A stretch of DNA of 64,000 nt from Pseudomonadota bacterium (lineage in GTDB: Bacteria > Myxococcota > Myxococcia > Myxococcales > Vulgatibacteraceae): assembly GCA_003242475.1 (NCBI GenBank), contig QGUN01000001.1, forward strand, positions 40,442 to 104,441, in the 5' to 3' direction. The notes under the pieces are model-generated. The model was not told the origin of the DNA. It did no database searches and worked only from the letters and a program-made list of their open reading frames with translations. A program made the translations under genes and the position numbers. Positions 7,563 to 19,101 of this stretch are shown here, piece by piece (positions within the stretch are counted from its first letter, which is position 1; each line of letters opens with the position of its first letter).

Positions 7563-8599
7563 AGGACGAGCATCGCGTCGCCGTAGGAATAGAAGCGGTA
7601 GCGGTGACGGACGGCGTCGGCGTAGGCGGAGAGCAACCGCTCGCGCCCGCAGAGTGCCGCCACCAGCATCACCAGCGTCGAGCGAGGCAGGTGGAAGTTG
7701 GTGATCAGGCCGTCGATGACGCGGAAGACGTGACCGGGCCGCACGAAGAGATTCGAGACGCCCGGGCCGGGGTTGACGCCGCTTCCGCCGTCCCAGGCCG
7801 TCTCCAGCGCGCGCAGCGTGGTGGTCCCCACCGCGATGACGCGGCCGCCCGTGGCGCGCGTCTCCGCGATGGCCCGCGCCGTCGCCACCGGGATCTCGAA
7901 GCGTTCGGCATGCATGCGATGCTCCGAAGGATCCTCGGTCCGCACCGGCAGGAAGGTTCCCGGACCGACGAAGAGGCTGAGCGATTCGATCCGCACGCCG
8001 CGGCGCCGCAGCTCGTCGAAGATGCGCGCGGTGAAGTGCAGCCCTGCCGTGGGCGCGGCCACCGCCCCGGGCTGGCGGGCGTAGACCGTCTGGTAGCGCT
8101 CGCGGTCGCGGGGACCGGCCTCGCGCTGGATGTAGGGAGGGAGGGGGATCTGCCCGACCACCTCCACCGCCTCGAGGAATTTCTCGGGCGCGGCGTCGAA
8201 GGCCACGCGGAAAAAGCCCTCGCCTTCCGCCTCCAGGACGGTGGCCGAAAGCTCGCCGAAGACGAGCTCGGCGCCCGTCCGCAGCGGCTTGGAGCTCTGG
8301 CCCATGCAGCGCCAGACCGCGCGCTCCCCCATGGGTGGGAGCGGGTCGCAGAGGAGGAGCTCCACCCGGCCGCCGGTCGCTCGCTTGTGCCCTTGCAAGC
8401 GGGCGGGAATCACCCGCGCGTCGTTGAGTACCAGCAGGTCGCCCTCGCGCAGTAGCTCCGGCAGGTCGCGAAAGTGGTGGTGCGACCAAGCCGCCGACCC
8501 GAGCGGCAGGTACATCAGCCGCGAGGCGTCGCGCTCGGCCAAGGGCTCCTGCGCGATCAGCTCCTCGGGCAGGTCGAAGTCGAAGTCCGAGGTCTTCAT
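7559..8599 (-). CDS. queA: S-adenosylmethionine:tRNA ribosyltransferase-isomerase
   Basis: A 346-residue QueA that transfers and isomerises the ribosyl group of SAM onto preQ1-tRNA to form epoxyqueuosine. Diagnostic segments are the start FDFDLPEELIAQEPL, LNDARVIPARL, PTAGLHFT and TTLRALE. It is the first gene of a queA-tgt operon with a 4-bp overlap. The 265 bases upstream (8600-8864) hold no gene I can support. Confidence 0.96.
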   Translation of the reverse strand: MKTSDFDFDLPEELIAQEPLAERDASRLMYLPLGSAAWSHHHFRDLPELLREGDLLVLNDARVIPARLQGHKRATGGRVELLLCDPLPPMGERAVWRCMGQSSKPLRTGAELVFGELSATVLEAEGEGFFRVAFDAAPEKFLEAVEVVGQIPLPPYIQREAGPRDRERYQTVYARQPGAVAAPTAGLHFTARIFDELRRRGVRIESLSLFVGPGTFLPVRTEDPSEHRMHAERFEIPVATARAIAETRATGGRVIAVGTTTLRALETAWDGGSGVNPGPGVSNLFVRPGHVFRVIDGLITNFHLPRSTLVMLVAALCGRERLLSAYADAVRHRYRFYSYGDAMLVL

Positions 8600-8864
8600 C
8601 GGGCCGCGAATCTAACCGATGCGCGCCCAATCGACCTTCCCTTTCTCGCCGGGCGTGCGGGGGCCCGCCCGGTAAGGCCTCGCACCGCCCTGACCGGCTG
8701 CGTGTCTAGGCCGAGAGCGCGTTCGGTTGCCGTGGCAAGGCGGTCGAATCGAAGTTCGGCCAGCTCGCACCGACCGAGCACCACGCTGCAGGACGGATCG
8801 GTCCGCGTGAAGCGAAGGCCGGCGCGGCTCGTCGGAACCGCGGGATGGCTGGTCGAAATGCGGA

Positions 8865-9944
8865 TCAGTACATCTTCCGCAGCTCGGTGCCCGGGTAGTA
8901 ATGCGAGAGGATCTCGCGATAGTCGCGGCCATCCAGGGCGGCGGCCTGTGCTCCCCACTGACACATTCCGGCGCCGTGGCCGAAGCCGCGCCCTCGGAAG
9001 ACGAATTCGCTCCCGCGCTTCTGCACCTCGAAGGCCAGGCTGCGAAGGGCGTCGTAGCCCAGCCGCCGGCGAAACTCCGCGGCGCGCAGGCGGGTGGTTC
9101 CCTTCGCCGAGGTCGCCAAGACCCATTCCGCGCGACCGGTCGAGGTCCGCTTCTCCACCCGCACCGACTGCACGGCTCCAAGACCGAGGCGCCGGCCGAG
9201 TTCGGCTGCGTCGAGGCGCAAGTCCCAGCGGGCGCGCGGCGCATCCTCGCTCTCGCCGCAAGAGACCGAAACCAGGTAGGGAAGGGCGCGCCCGAGCGCC
9301 TCCTCGCCCGTGGCGGTCCGACCCCCGCAAGAGGAGAAGAAGTAGGCTTCGATGGGCTCGTGCTCGAAGACGAGGACCTCGCCGGTGGTGGCCTCCACCG
9401 CCGCGCGCGTTCGCGGATCCTCGCGGTGAACCCCCTCGTAGACCTGGGCGAGGACCGTCGCGCCGAGGTCGTAGGGGCGATCCAGGGTCTCCAGCCGCTT
9501 CCGCAGGGCGTAGGTTCGCGAGGCCACCGCCTGCGCCTTGAGCGCCTCCGGATGGAAGGAGGGCATCATCTCCGAGCCGAGGACGGCAGCCAGGTAGGTC
9601 TCCAGGGGGATCTCGTTGACGACGAGGATGCGGCCCTCGTGGACCAGGATTTCGACCGAGCCGCGCACCTTCCAGCGGCCCACCGCGATCGGACCGTCGG
9701 CGCGCAGCCGCAGCGCGGCAGTCCGGAACTCCTCGGCGGCGAGCCGATCTCCCTCCAGGCGGACCTCCAGGCATCCGGAGGGGATGGGGCGATAGCCGTC
9801 GTCACCGTCGAGCGCACGGGCGCGCAGCCGTTCTCCTTCGAGCGCGACTGCTCCCTCGCCCTCGTGGACGGCGATGCGGAGGAGCGGCTCGGCAAGCGCC
9901 AGGGCGGGGAAGAGGAGAAGAGCTAGCACCAAGAGCGCGCGCAT
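8865..9944 (-). CDS. Secreted SpoIID/LytB-domain protein
   Basis: A 359-residue protein with a signal peptide (MRALLVLALLLFPALALA) and a SpoIID domain. The core signature SEMMPSFHPEALKAQAVASRTYA contains the glutamate that is catalytic in SpoIID lytic transglycosylases, and GRGFGHGAGMCQWGA is the second family hallmark. It likely acts on peptidoglycan glycan strands in the periplasm or outside the cell; a role in sporulation itself cannot be inferred. AAGGAG lies just before ATG 9944; an in-frame ATG at 9956 is the alternative. The open comEC frame on the same strand runs 143 bp into this gene in another frame. Confidence 0.85.
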   Translation of the reverse strand: MRALLVLALLLFPALALAEPLLRIAVHEGEGAVALEGERLRARALDGDDGYRPIPSGCLEVRLEGDRLAAEEFRTAALRLRADGPIAVGRWKVRGSVEILVHEGRILVVNEIPLETYLAAVLGSEMMPSFHPEALKAQAVASRTYALRKRLETLDRPYDLGATVLAQVYEGVHREDPRTRAAVEATTGEVLVFEHEPIEAYFFSSCGGRTATGEEALGRALPYLVSVSCGESEDAPRARWDLRLDAAELGRRLGLGAVQSVRVEKRTSTGRAEWVLATSAKGTTRLRAAEFRRRLGYDALRSLAFEVQKRGSEFVFRGRGFGHGAGMCQWGAQAAALDGRDYREILSHYYPGTELRKMY

Positions 9945-12900
9945 CGGCTCCTTCATAGCAGGAGGTCGGCCGGAGGGCTTCTTTTCGCCGACTCGGTGGA
10001 AGACTTGGGCGGACGCAGGTCGGCGAAAGAGTCGCCCTGCGGGCGGTTCCGACCCCCGGGGTGCAATCAGGCGGGGGGTTTGCGATGATCCAGGAATGGC
10101 CAGATTGGATGGCATGGCGTCGAAGACCATGGTCGCCCGGCCCGGACCCCTTCTCTTCGGGGCGACCATCTTCGGCCTGGTCGTCTGGCTGGCCGTGCTG
10201 CTGGTGCTGCCGCAGGTGCAGGGCATCGGCACCGGCACCTACCTGAGCGCCGTGCTGATGGCGCTCCTCTTCGCCACCTTGCTGGTGGGCCACCTCTCGA
10301 CCGAGATCGAGTTTCAGAGCGATGGCATCGCCGCCAAGACCTTCTTCCGTCGGCTGCGGTGCCGCTGGAGCGGCATCGACCGCGTGGAAGTTCGGCCGCT
10401 CTTGCCGGGCATCACCATCTATCTGATCTGCACCGTTCGCGGCCCGGTGGTCTTCACCTCGCTCTGGAAGAACCACCGCCCGCTGCTCGAGGCGCTGCGC
10501 GAGCGCACCCGCTTCGCCTGAATGTTTCTGCGAGGCCCGCTGGTCCGGAGCGAAGGCGAATCCGATGCTGCGATTTTGTCTCGAATTTCGACCCGCGAAA
10601 GAGAGCGTGCGGCCGTCGCTGACGAAGGCGACGGGGCCGGTGTCGGTGCGGTGGATCGTGGCGCCGAGTCGGCGGTAGCGCTCGACGACCTCGGGGTGGG
10701 GAAAGCCGAAGGGATTGCGCCAGCCCACGCAGAAGACGACGTGCTCGGGGCGGACGAGCTCGAGGAAGGCCTCGGTGGAGCTGGTGCGGGAGCCGTGGTG
10801 CGGCGACTTCAGGAGCCGAGCGGAAAGCTCCGCGCCGGATTCGAGGAGCGCGCGCTCACCCTCGGCCTCCACGTCGCCCGGTAGCAGCACGGCCACCTCC
10901 CCGTGGCGAATGCGCAGCACGAGGGAGGCGTCGTTGTCGCCGAAGAGCGGCTCGTCCATCGCATTCTCGGGATCGGGGGGACCGAGAAATTCGAAGACCA
11001 CTCCGCCCAGCGCGAGCGGCGGGCTTCCGGCGGCGAATCTGCGCAGAGGGACGCCGCGCTCTCGCAGCGCTTCGGCGAGGCGCGCGCCGACGGGGCCCTG
11101 CAGTGGCCGGCCGGTGAACCAGACCTCGTCGACACGTAGGCGTCGGAGGACCTCGGGGGCGGAGCCGGCATGATCGGGATGAAGGTGGCTCAAGACCAGG
11201 GCGCGCAGACGCCGAACGCCGCGCTCGGCCAGGAGGGGGAGGATGCGGGTCTGCGCGACCTCCTCTTCACCGCGCAGGTCGCCGCCGGTGTCCACGAGAA
11301 CGGTCTCGCCCCGCGGCAGCCGCAGCAAGACCGCGTCGCCCTGGCCCACCGGGAGAAATTCCACCACCAGCCGGCCGCGCTCGGGCGGGGGAAGGAGCTG
11401 GACCGTCGCCACGATGGCCAGGCCGATGGCGGCCAGGACGGCCGCGGCGGGTCGCGACCGGCGCAGGAGCGCGAGGCTCGCCAGCAGGGCACCGAAGGCC
11501 AGCAGTTCCGCCGGGCCAAGCGGCGGCAGGGGGATGCGGGAGCCCGGCAGCGAGGCGAAGAAGCGCGCCAGGACGGCGAGCAGCTCCGCGGACCATCCGG
11601 CGATGCGGACGAGGGCGTCGAACGCAGAAGGGAGGACGAGGCCCGCCGCGCCGGCGAGCGCGCAGAGGACCGTCGCCCCCAGGCCGACCGGAACGACCAC
11701 CACGTTGGCCAAGAGCGAGGAGAGGGAGACGCGTTGGAAGTAGAGCGCGACGAAGGGCAGGGTGGCCAGGGTGGCCGCGGTCGTGGCGACGAGCGCGGAT
11801 GCGAGGGGCTCCAGGAGGCGGGCGAGAAGCGAGCCCGCTCGCGGCCGCGGCAGCAAAGCGCGCAGGGTGGGGGAAAGGCCGAGCATGCCGGCGCAGGCGG
11901 CGAAGGAGAGCTGAAACGACGGAGAGTGGAGGACGGGCGGGTCCAGGGCCACCAGTCCGAGAAAGGCGACGGCCAGCGAGGTCCAGCCGTCGGCCTCGCG
12001 CACGAGGCCGCGGGCGAAAAGGAAGAGGGCCGCGCCGACGGCGGCCCGCATCACCGGAGGCTGGGCGCCGGTGAAGGCGGCATAGAGGGGAGCGAGGGGG
12101 AGGACGAGGATCGCGGCCCAGCGGTCGGCGTCGACGCGGCCGAGGAGGGCAAAAAGAGAGCGCAGCAACCGGAAGGCGCCGAGGACGCAGACGGTCAGGT
12201 GCAGGCCGGAAACGGAGAGGATGTGGGCGAGGCCGCTGTCGGTGAAGGCCTCGCGCAGCTCGGAGGCGACGAAGGCCTGCTCCCCGACCATCAGGGCCGG
12301 AACCAGGGCGCGCGCTTCCGGCGATCGAAGGATCTCGCGTGCCCGGTCGCCGAGTTTCCGCCTCCGGACCTCGACGCGGGCAAAGAGCCCCCGCGCCTCG
12401 TCGAGGACGGCGACGCGGTTTCCCTCCACGCGCGCCAGACAGGCGATGCCCCGTCGGCGGCGCTCCTCGAAGGCCCGGCGCGCCACGGGCGTGGCGGGCG
12501 GAGGATCGTCGACACGGACGCGGGCCCGGAGGCGATCGCCCGGGAGGGGAAGGAACTCGGCCGAAAGAGAGAGCTCGAAGCGCGCCGAGATCTCGGTCCA
12601 CGCCGCGGTGGCGAATCCCTCGTCCTCCGGGGCCGGGCGGGCGCGCTCCAGCCGGATGGTGGCGCGGGTCCGCCGCTCGCCCCGGATGGGTGTGCCCAGG
12701 ACGACGCCTTCGATCTCCAGGCGAGCCGGCGCTTCGCCGGGGGCGGGAAGGCGGCCCGCCTGGAGGGTCCGGGCGCAGGTCCCGGCCGCGACGCCGGGCC
12801 AGCTCAGATCGACGTCCGGGCGCAGCAGGTTCCCGGCCCAGAAATAGGCGAGGGCGAGGAGAAGGACGGGAAAGACGCCGCCCCTTCGGGCCCGAAGGGA

Positions 12901-13068
12901 GGCGAGGACGAGCGGGGGAAGGATCGCCCAGCCGCCGGCGTTGGGAAGGGGCCGGCTCCAGAGGGCCCCCAGGCCGAAGGCGAGCGCGAAGAGGACGAGC
13001 GGCCGGGCGAGAAGGGGCGGCACGAGTGGGGCCCCATGCGCAAGGCGTGCCAGGGGCGACTCGCCCAA
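9802..13068 (-). CDS. comEC: ComEC/Rec2 DNA-uptake channel with abnormally long open frame
   Basis: The conserved protein spans about 820 codons (13068 to near 10595). It has an N-terminal OB-like region, a competence domain with about ten membrane helices (landmark SVSGLHLTV) and a C-terminal metallo-beta-lactamase domain with SHLHPDHAG and GSRTSSTEAF. It should translocate single-stranded DNA across the inner membrane during transformation; dprA is also in the window. After VAFVSDGRTLSFAG the frame continues without a stop for about 265 codons. That tail has shadow-like composition, is antisense to the small gene at 10096-10521, and enters the next gene. The start is a weak TTG at 13068; GTG 13023 is an alternative. 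Confidence 0.8.
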   Translation of the reverse strand: MGESPLARLAHGAPLVPPLLARPLVLFALAFGLGALWSRPLPNAGGWAILPPLVLASLRARRGGVFPVLLLALAYFWAGNLLRPDVDLSWPGVAAGTCARTLQAGRLPAPGEAPARLEIEGVVLGTPIRGERRTRATIRLERARPAPEDEGFATAAWTEISARFELSLSAEFLPLPGDRLRARVRVDDPPPATPVARRAFEERRRRGIACLARVEGNRVAVLDEARGLFARVEVRRRKLGDRAREILRSPEARALVPALMVGEQAFVASELREAFTDSGLAHILSVSGLHLTVCVLGAFRLLRSLFALLGRVDADRWAAILVLPLAPLYAAFTGAQPPVMRAAVGAALFLFARGLVREADGWTSLAVAFLGLVALDPPVLHSPSFQLSFAACAGMLGLSPTLRALLPRPRAGSLLARLLEPLASALVATTAATLATLPFVALYFQRVSLSSLLANVVVVPVGLGATVLCALAGAAGLVLPSAFDALVRIAGWSAELLAVLARFFASLPGSRIPLPPLGPAELLAFGALLASLALLRRSRPAAAVLAAIGLAIVATVQLLPPPERGRLVVEFLPVGQGDAVLLRLPRGETVLVDTGGDLRGEEEVAQTRILPLLAERGVRRLRALVLSHLHPDHAGSAPEVLRRLRVDEVWFTGRPLQGPVGARLAEALRERGVPLRRFAAGSPPLALGGVVFEFLGPPDPENAMDEPLFGDNDASLVLRIRHGEVAVLLPGDVEAEGERALLESGAELSARLLKSPHHGSRTSSTEAFLELVRPEHVVFCVGWRNPFGFPHPEVVERYRRLGATIHRTDTGPVAFVSDGRTLSFAGRNSRQNRSIGFAFAPDQRASQKHSGEAGALAQRLEQRAVVLPERGEDHRAANGADQIDGDARQERPNFHAVDAAPAAPQPTEEGLGGDAIALKLDLGREVAHQQGGEEERHQHGAQVGAGADALHLRQHQQHGQPDDQAEDGRPEEKGSGPGDHGLRRHAIQSGHSWIIANPPPDCTPGVGTARRATLSPTCVRPSLPPSRRKEALRPTSCYEGADARALGASSSPLPRPGACRAAPPHRRPRGRGSSRARRRTAARPCARR
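10096..10521 (+). CDS. Small membrane protein with PH-like C-terminal half
   Basis: A 141-residue protein with two hydrophobic helices (about residues 19-41 and 48-67) joined by a short loop. A C-terminal region follows with alternating strands (STEIEFQSDGIAAKTFFRRLRCRWSGIDRVEV) that resembles the bacterial PH (bPH) fold. Function unknown. It runs opposite to and entirely within the unterminated tail of comEC, and is divergent from the SpoIID gene. Hydrophobic patterning, typical of a membrane protein, makes this strand the better candidate. ATG 10096 is used; ATG 10114 would remove six residues. Confidence 0.6.
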   Translation: MARLDGMASKTMVARPGPLLFGATIFGLVVWLAVLLVLPQVQGIGTGTYLSAVLMALLFATLLVGHLSTEIEFQSDGIAAKTFFRRLRCRWSGIDRVEVRPLLPGITIYLICTVRGPVVFTSLWKNHRPLLEALRERTRFA

Positions 13069-13079
13069 TTCTTTTGAAA

Positions 13080-13107
13080 TTGACGGGGCTTATGCCGTCG
13101 TGATAGT
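13080..13107 (+). promoter_or_regulatory. Promoter upstream of cdnL
   Basis: TTGACG (13080-13085), a 16-base spacer and GATAGT (13102-13107) give a plausible housekeeping promoter. It lies in the AT-richer gap between divergent comEC and cdnL. The predicted start is near 13114, leaving a leader of about 75 bases. Confidence 0.45.
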
Positions 13108-13188
13108 GTCGGGTGGCGTGGCTGCCGACCGTCCCTGGCAGCCATCGGTCCGGAAGTCGATTCCGAACGGAACGAGAGGAGAACCTGG

Positions 13189-13680
13189 ATGCAGACGACC
13201 TTCAAGGTCGGGGACAAGGCGGTTTATCCGGGGCAGGGCGTCGGTGAGGTGCTCGGCATCGAGCACAAGGAAGTCGCAGGCCAGCGGCAGTCCTTCTACG
13301 TGCTGCGGATCCTCGAGAATGGGATGAAGATCATGATCCCGATCAACAAGGTGGGATCCGTCGGCCTGCGCGAGATCATCGACGAAAAGGCGGTCGAGAA
13401 GGTCTACGAGATCCTCCGGCAGAAAGAGGTTTCGGTCGACGCCACCACCTGGAACCGTCGATACCGCGAGTACATGGAAAAGATCAAGACCGGCTCGGTC
13501 TTCGAGATCGCCGAGGTTCTCCGGGATCTCTACCGCCTGCGTTCCGACAAGGAGCTCTCGTTCGGGGAGCGGAAGATGCTGGACACGGCGCGCTCCCTGC
13601 TCATCAAGGAGCTCTCGCTGGCGAAGAACTGCTCCGAGGAGGACATCGAGAGGGACCTCCAGGAGATCTTCAGCTCCTGA
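13189..13680 (+). CDS. cdnL: CarD/CdnL-family RNA polymerase-binding regulator
   Basis: A 163-residue CdnL protein. The N-terminal Tudor-like RNAP-interaction domain (FKVGDKAVYPGQGVGEV) and the helical DNA-binding domain containing TWNRRYREYMEKIKTGS are complete. CdnL binds the RNA polymerase beta subunit and stabilises open complexes at rRNA and other housekeeping promoters. It has no C-terminal high-mobility-group extension, so it is CdnL rather than myxobacterial CarD itself. A good Shine-Dalgarno (GAGAGGAGAA) precedes the ATG. ispDF follows after 18 bases, the same CarD-IspD neighbourhood seen in many bacteria, so the two are probably co-transcribed. Confidence 0.93.
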   Translation: MQTTFKVGDKAVYPGQGVGEVLGIEHKEVAGQRQSFYVLRILENGMKIMIPINKVGSVGLREIIDEKAVEKVYEILRQKEVSVDATTWNRRYREYMEKIKTGSVFEIAEVLRDLYRLRSDKELSFGERKMLDTARSLLIKELSLAKNCSEEDIERDLQEIFSS

Positions 13681-13698
13681 GCCCGTCGGGCGATCCGG

Positions 13699-14862
13699 AT
13701 GAAGCCGGGCACGGTTGGCATCCTGCCTGCGGCAGGAGCAGGGCGGCGCTTTGGCGCCGCCAAGCAGTTTCTGAGCCTGGGCGGCGTCCCCCTCCTCGTC
13801 CATGCCGCCCGGGCGATGGACGATACCCCTTCCATCGACGCCTACGTGGTGGCGGCGCCGCCGGGGGAGGTGGAGCGCACCGAACAGATCCTCCGCACCT
13901 TCGGCGCGCGGAAGCTCGCCGCGGTGGTGGCGGGGGGAGCGGAGCGCGCCGACTCGGTGCGGCGGGCCTTCCTCGCCGCGCAGGGGGCGAAACTCGTGGT
14001 GGTCCACGACGCCGCCCGGCCCTTCGCCACGCCCGCGCTCTTCGAGCGAGTGATCGAGGCGGCGCGCCGGGAGGGCGCCGCGATTGCGGCGCTACCCTGC
14101 ACCGACACGGTGAAGGAGGCGGGCGAGGGCCGGGAGGTGGTCCGCACCCTCGACCGCAGTCGTCTCTGGCTGGCCCAGACCCCCCAGGCCTTCCGCGCGG
14201 ACTGGCTGGCCGAGGCCTACGAGCGGCTGGGGCAGGGGGTGAGCCGGTTCACCGACGAGGCGGCGCTGGTGGAGGCGGCGGGCCGGCCGGTCGTTCTCGT
14301 GGAGGGGGAGAGGGAGAACTTCAAGGTGACGGCGCCGAACGACCTGGAGCGCGCCCGCGCGCAGCTGCTCCCGCCGGTTGCGGTGGGGATGGGAACGGAC
14401 GTCCACGGCTTCGCCGAAGGGCGAAGGTGCATCCTCGGCGGGCTCCACTTCCCCGGGGAGGTGGGGCTTCTCGGTCATTCCGACGCGGACGTGGTGCTGC
14501 ACGCCCTGATGGACGCCATCCTCGGCGCCGCCGGGCTGGGCGACATCGGCGTCCTCTTCCCGGATACCCGCGAGGAGTTGCGGGATGCGGATTCCGCCGT
14601 CCTCCTCCGGGAGGTGGTGCAGCGGGCGCGGGCCGAGGGCTGGTCGGTGGGCAATGCCGACGTGACCATCCTCGCCAAGCGGCCGCGCATCGGCCCGCGG
14701 CGCGAGGAGATGCGCGGCCGCATCGCCTCGATCCTCGGCATCCCCACGGCGCGGGTGAACGTGAAGGCGACCACCACCGAGGGCCTGGGATTCGTCGGCC
14801 GCGGCGAGGGGATCGCCTGCCAGGCGGTGGTCCTGCTCCTGCGCGAGGGCATCGCCTCCTGA
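13699..14862 (+). CDS. ispDF: Bifunctional IspD/IspF isoprenoid enzyme
   Basis: A 387-residue fusion of two MEP-pathway enzymes. Residues 1 to about 225 are IspD (MEP cytidylyltransferase), with ILPAAGAGRRFGAAKQF and VHDAARPF. Residues about 230-387 are IspF (MEcPP synthase), with GMGTDVHGF, HSDADVVLHALMDAILGA, the late TTTEGLGFVGRGEGI and metal-binding Asp/His residues. The fusion skips the IspE step between them, so the two domains catalyse non-consecutive reactions. Both active sites look intact. It follows cdnL closely and is followed by a 154-bp gap before cysS. Confidence 0.95.
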   Translation: MKPGTVGILPAAGAGRRFGAAKQFLSLGGVPLLVHAARAMDDTPSIDAYVVAAPPGEVERTEQILRTFGARKLAAVVAGGAERADSVRRAFLAAQGAKLVVVHDAARPFATPALFERVIEAARREGAAIAALPCTDTVKEAGEGREVVRTLDRSRLWLAQTPQAFRADWLAEAYERLGQGVSRFTDEAALVEAAGRPVVLVEGERENFKVTAPNDLERARAQLLPPVAVGMGTDVHGFAEGRRCILGGLHFPGEVGLLGHSDADVVLHALMDAILGAAGLGDIGVLFPDTREELRDADSAVLLREVVQRARAEGWSVGNADVTILAKRPRIGPRREEMRGRIASILGIPTARVNVKATTTEGLGFVGRGEGIACQAVVLLLREGIAS

Positions 14863-15016
14863 AAAGCGGTTTCTCCCCGACAGCGTCGGTGGTAGTTGTG
14901 GACCATCCCTTCCACGGGGCGTGGGAGGCCCTTTTCCGCGGCCGCGGGGCCGCGGCGACGGCCGTACCACGTCCGGTCATTGCACGAGGTCCCTGGTCGG
15001 GCCGGAAAGGCGACGG

Positions 15017-16470
<1,454 letters not shown>

Positions 16471-16474
<4 letters not shown>

Positions 16475-19089
16475 AGCGGCTGGTCGCGCTCGTGCTGATC
16501 GCGCTGGGCGCCTGCGGTTCCGAACCCGCCGAGAACGACGGGGAGCCGCGGCCCGTGAACTGGGACGTGCGAATCCCCGGCATGGAGGGGACGGCGCGCG
16601 CCTCTTTCGACGAGCACGGCGTGTTGCACGTCCGCTGCCTGACCGACGGGGATTGCTTGCGGGTGCTGGGCTATTTCCACGCCAGCCACCGCTTCTTCCA
16701 GATGGACCTGCAGCGGCGCATGGCGCGCGGCACACTGGCCACGCTGGTGGGCGCCTATCCGATCAGCGCGGACGTCTACAATCGCCTGATGTTCTCCACG
16801 GCGGAAGGCGAGCCCATCGAAGAGGCGATCTGGGGGATCCTGGGCGCCGAGGAGCGGGCGCTCGTCGAGGCCTACGTGCAGGGCGTCAACGCCTGGCTCG
16901 CGGACCTGCGCGAGGGGCGAAACGGGGTGAAGCTCCCCCAGGAATACGCAGTCCTCAACGTGGTCGCGGAGGCCATCCCCGAGTGGGAGGCGCTCGATAC
17001 GCTGGCCTGCGCCCGCCTGATGACCTACCTGCTCTCCGCCTCCGAGGATTCGGAGATGGAGTGGGGCGCGGCGTTCTCCCGGCTCGCCGCCGAGTCGGTG
17101 GACGCGGCCGTGGACCTCTTCACCCTGCGGCCGGCGGCGAAGGTCTACACCTTGCCGCAGGGTGAGGGACCGGCCGCGCTTCGCATCGCCCGCCCCGAGT
17201 TCGACCGCGCTTCCGTCGCGGGGCTCGTCGAACGGCTCGCCCGCGCGCGGCCACTGCTCGAGAGGGCTTTGGCCGAGCGAGAGGGCACGCAGCTCCTTTT
17301 CGGCTACCGCGAGGCCTTCGGCTCGAACAACTGGGTAGTCGGCCCCTCCCGCACGAAGAACGGCACCGCCATCCTCGCCAACGACCCGCACCTGCAACTG
17401 ACCAGCCCCCCGGTTTTCTACCTCGCCAACATCGACGCCAAGAGCGAGGGCCGCGGCACGTTGCACGTGGCCGGCGCCACCTTCCCCGGAATCCCCGCGG
17501 TGGTGATCGGCCGCAACGAGCGGGTGGCGTGGGGCGCGACGGTCGCCTTCTACGACGTGACGGACGTCTACGTGGAGACGCTTTCCGAGGACGGCAGGTC
17601 GGTGGTCTTCGATGGCGAGGAGATCCCGATCGTTCGCCGCGAGATCGGATTCCGTCAGCGGAGCGGCGAGGCGCAGCTCCAGGTGCTGGAGTGGGTTCCG
17701 CACCACGGACCCATCATCCAGAAGGACGAGGAAAGCCGCACGGCCATCACGGTGCGCTGGACGGGGCACGAGCCGACCAACGAGCTGCGGGCCTTCCTCG
17801 ATCTGCATCGCGCCGGAAGCGTGGAGGAGGCCCGCGAGGCCCTGCGCTCCTTCGAGGTGGGTGCCCAGAACTGGGTGCTGGCCGATGCCGAGGGCTCCAT
17901 CGGCTGGTTCCCCCACGCTCGCGTTCCCGCTCGGCCCTGGGCCTCGTACCTTCCCTACACCCCCGACGATTCGCTGCCGCCCTGGATGCCGCTTCCTGGC
18001 GACGGCCGGGCAGAATGGGAAGGCTTCCTCCCGGAGGAGCAGCTGCCGAGCGCCTTCGATCCCGAGCAGGGCTATCTCGCCACGGCCAACCAGGATCTGA
18101 CGGGCCAGACGGAAAACGGCGACCCGACCGAGACCGGCCGCCCCATGCTGCAGAACCTATGCGCCCCGGGCCTGCGCATGGCGCGGATCGTCGACCGCCT
18201 GGAGGCCTCCACCGAGCACACGGTCGAGTCCAACCTCCAGCTGCAACTCGACACGCATTCGCTCCTGGGAGAGTGGGTAGTTCCCTTCGTCCTCGAGGTG
18301 GCAGAGGGCGCGACGCTCTCGGCCGAGGCGGAGGTGCTCGCCGACGTCCTGCGCGAGTGGCAGTTCACCTGCCCGACGGGACTGTCCGGGCCGAGGCCGG
18401 ACAGCGCGCCGGCCGACGACGCGGCGATCCGGCGCGAGGCGAGCGGTTGCGCTGCCTTCCACTTCTACGTGCAGCGGCTGATGCGCGCCACCTTCGCCAA
18501 TCGCCTGCAGGTCGCGGGGATCCGGACCTGGGAGGCCAATCAGCTGGTGCGCCCGCTCCTCGTCGCCCTGATGCGGCCCGAGGAGCTGGTGCAGACGGAG
18601 GAGGCGTTCTGGTCCGACCTCGGGACCGAGGCTCGTACCCGCGACGAGGTGCTTCTCGCTGCGCTGGAGGAGGCGGGCTCCGAGATCGCTCGGGCCTGGG
18701 GCGCAGATCCCGAGGCCTGGCTGTGGGGGAAGTTCCATACCGTCACGATGGAGGTCCAGCCGAACCAGGGCATGCTCGCCCCCCACCTGACGGTCGGTCC
18801 CTACGCCGCGCCGGGCGGCCTCTTCACGGTGAACGTGGCCAACCCGCCGGTGCAGGTGGGCCGCGGCTTCACCTTCGCGCACGGCGCCTCGCTGCGCATC
18901 GTCAGCGAGCTGGGCGAGGGTGGGGTCACCACCTGGGTGCAGCTCCCGGGCGGCCGCGACACCGATACGAAGGGCCCCTATTTTGCGCACCTGATCGAAA
19001 ACTGGCTCGAGGGCGAGCCGATCCGCCTCCTCTTCGACAAGGCCGAGGTCGACGAGGCGGCGGTCGTCAGCCTCCGCGTCGGCTTCTGA
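16471..19089 (+). CDS. Penicillin-acylase-family (S45) lipoprotein
   Basis: An 872-residue N-terminal-nucleophile hydrolase of the penicillin amidase family. A lipoprotein signal ends in the lipobox LGAC (Cys15), placing it on an envelope membrane. The family is made as a precursor cut into alpha and beta chains; the new beta-chain N-terminus should be Ser285 in [12 protein letters not shown], followed by ILANDPHLQ. Substrates in the family include acyl-homoserine lactones and beta-lactam side chains; none can be assigned here. The start at 16471 overlaps the cysS stop by 4 bp. An upstream in-frame ATG (16456) would put charged residues before the signal. Confidence 0.9.
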
Positions 19090-19101
19090 TCTCGGCTTCA
19101 C

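Noticed and set aside
11170-13077. A 635-codon plus-strand frame opposite comEC
   Set aside because: It is rich in Gly, Glu, Gln and Arg, with no hydrophobic core or motif. It is a typical antisense shadow of a GC-rich membrane-protein gene.
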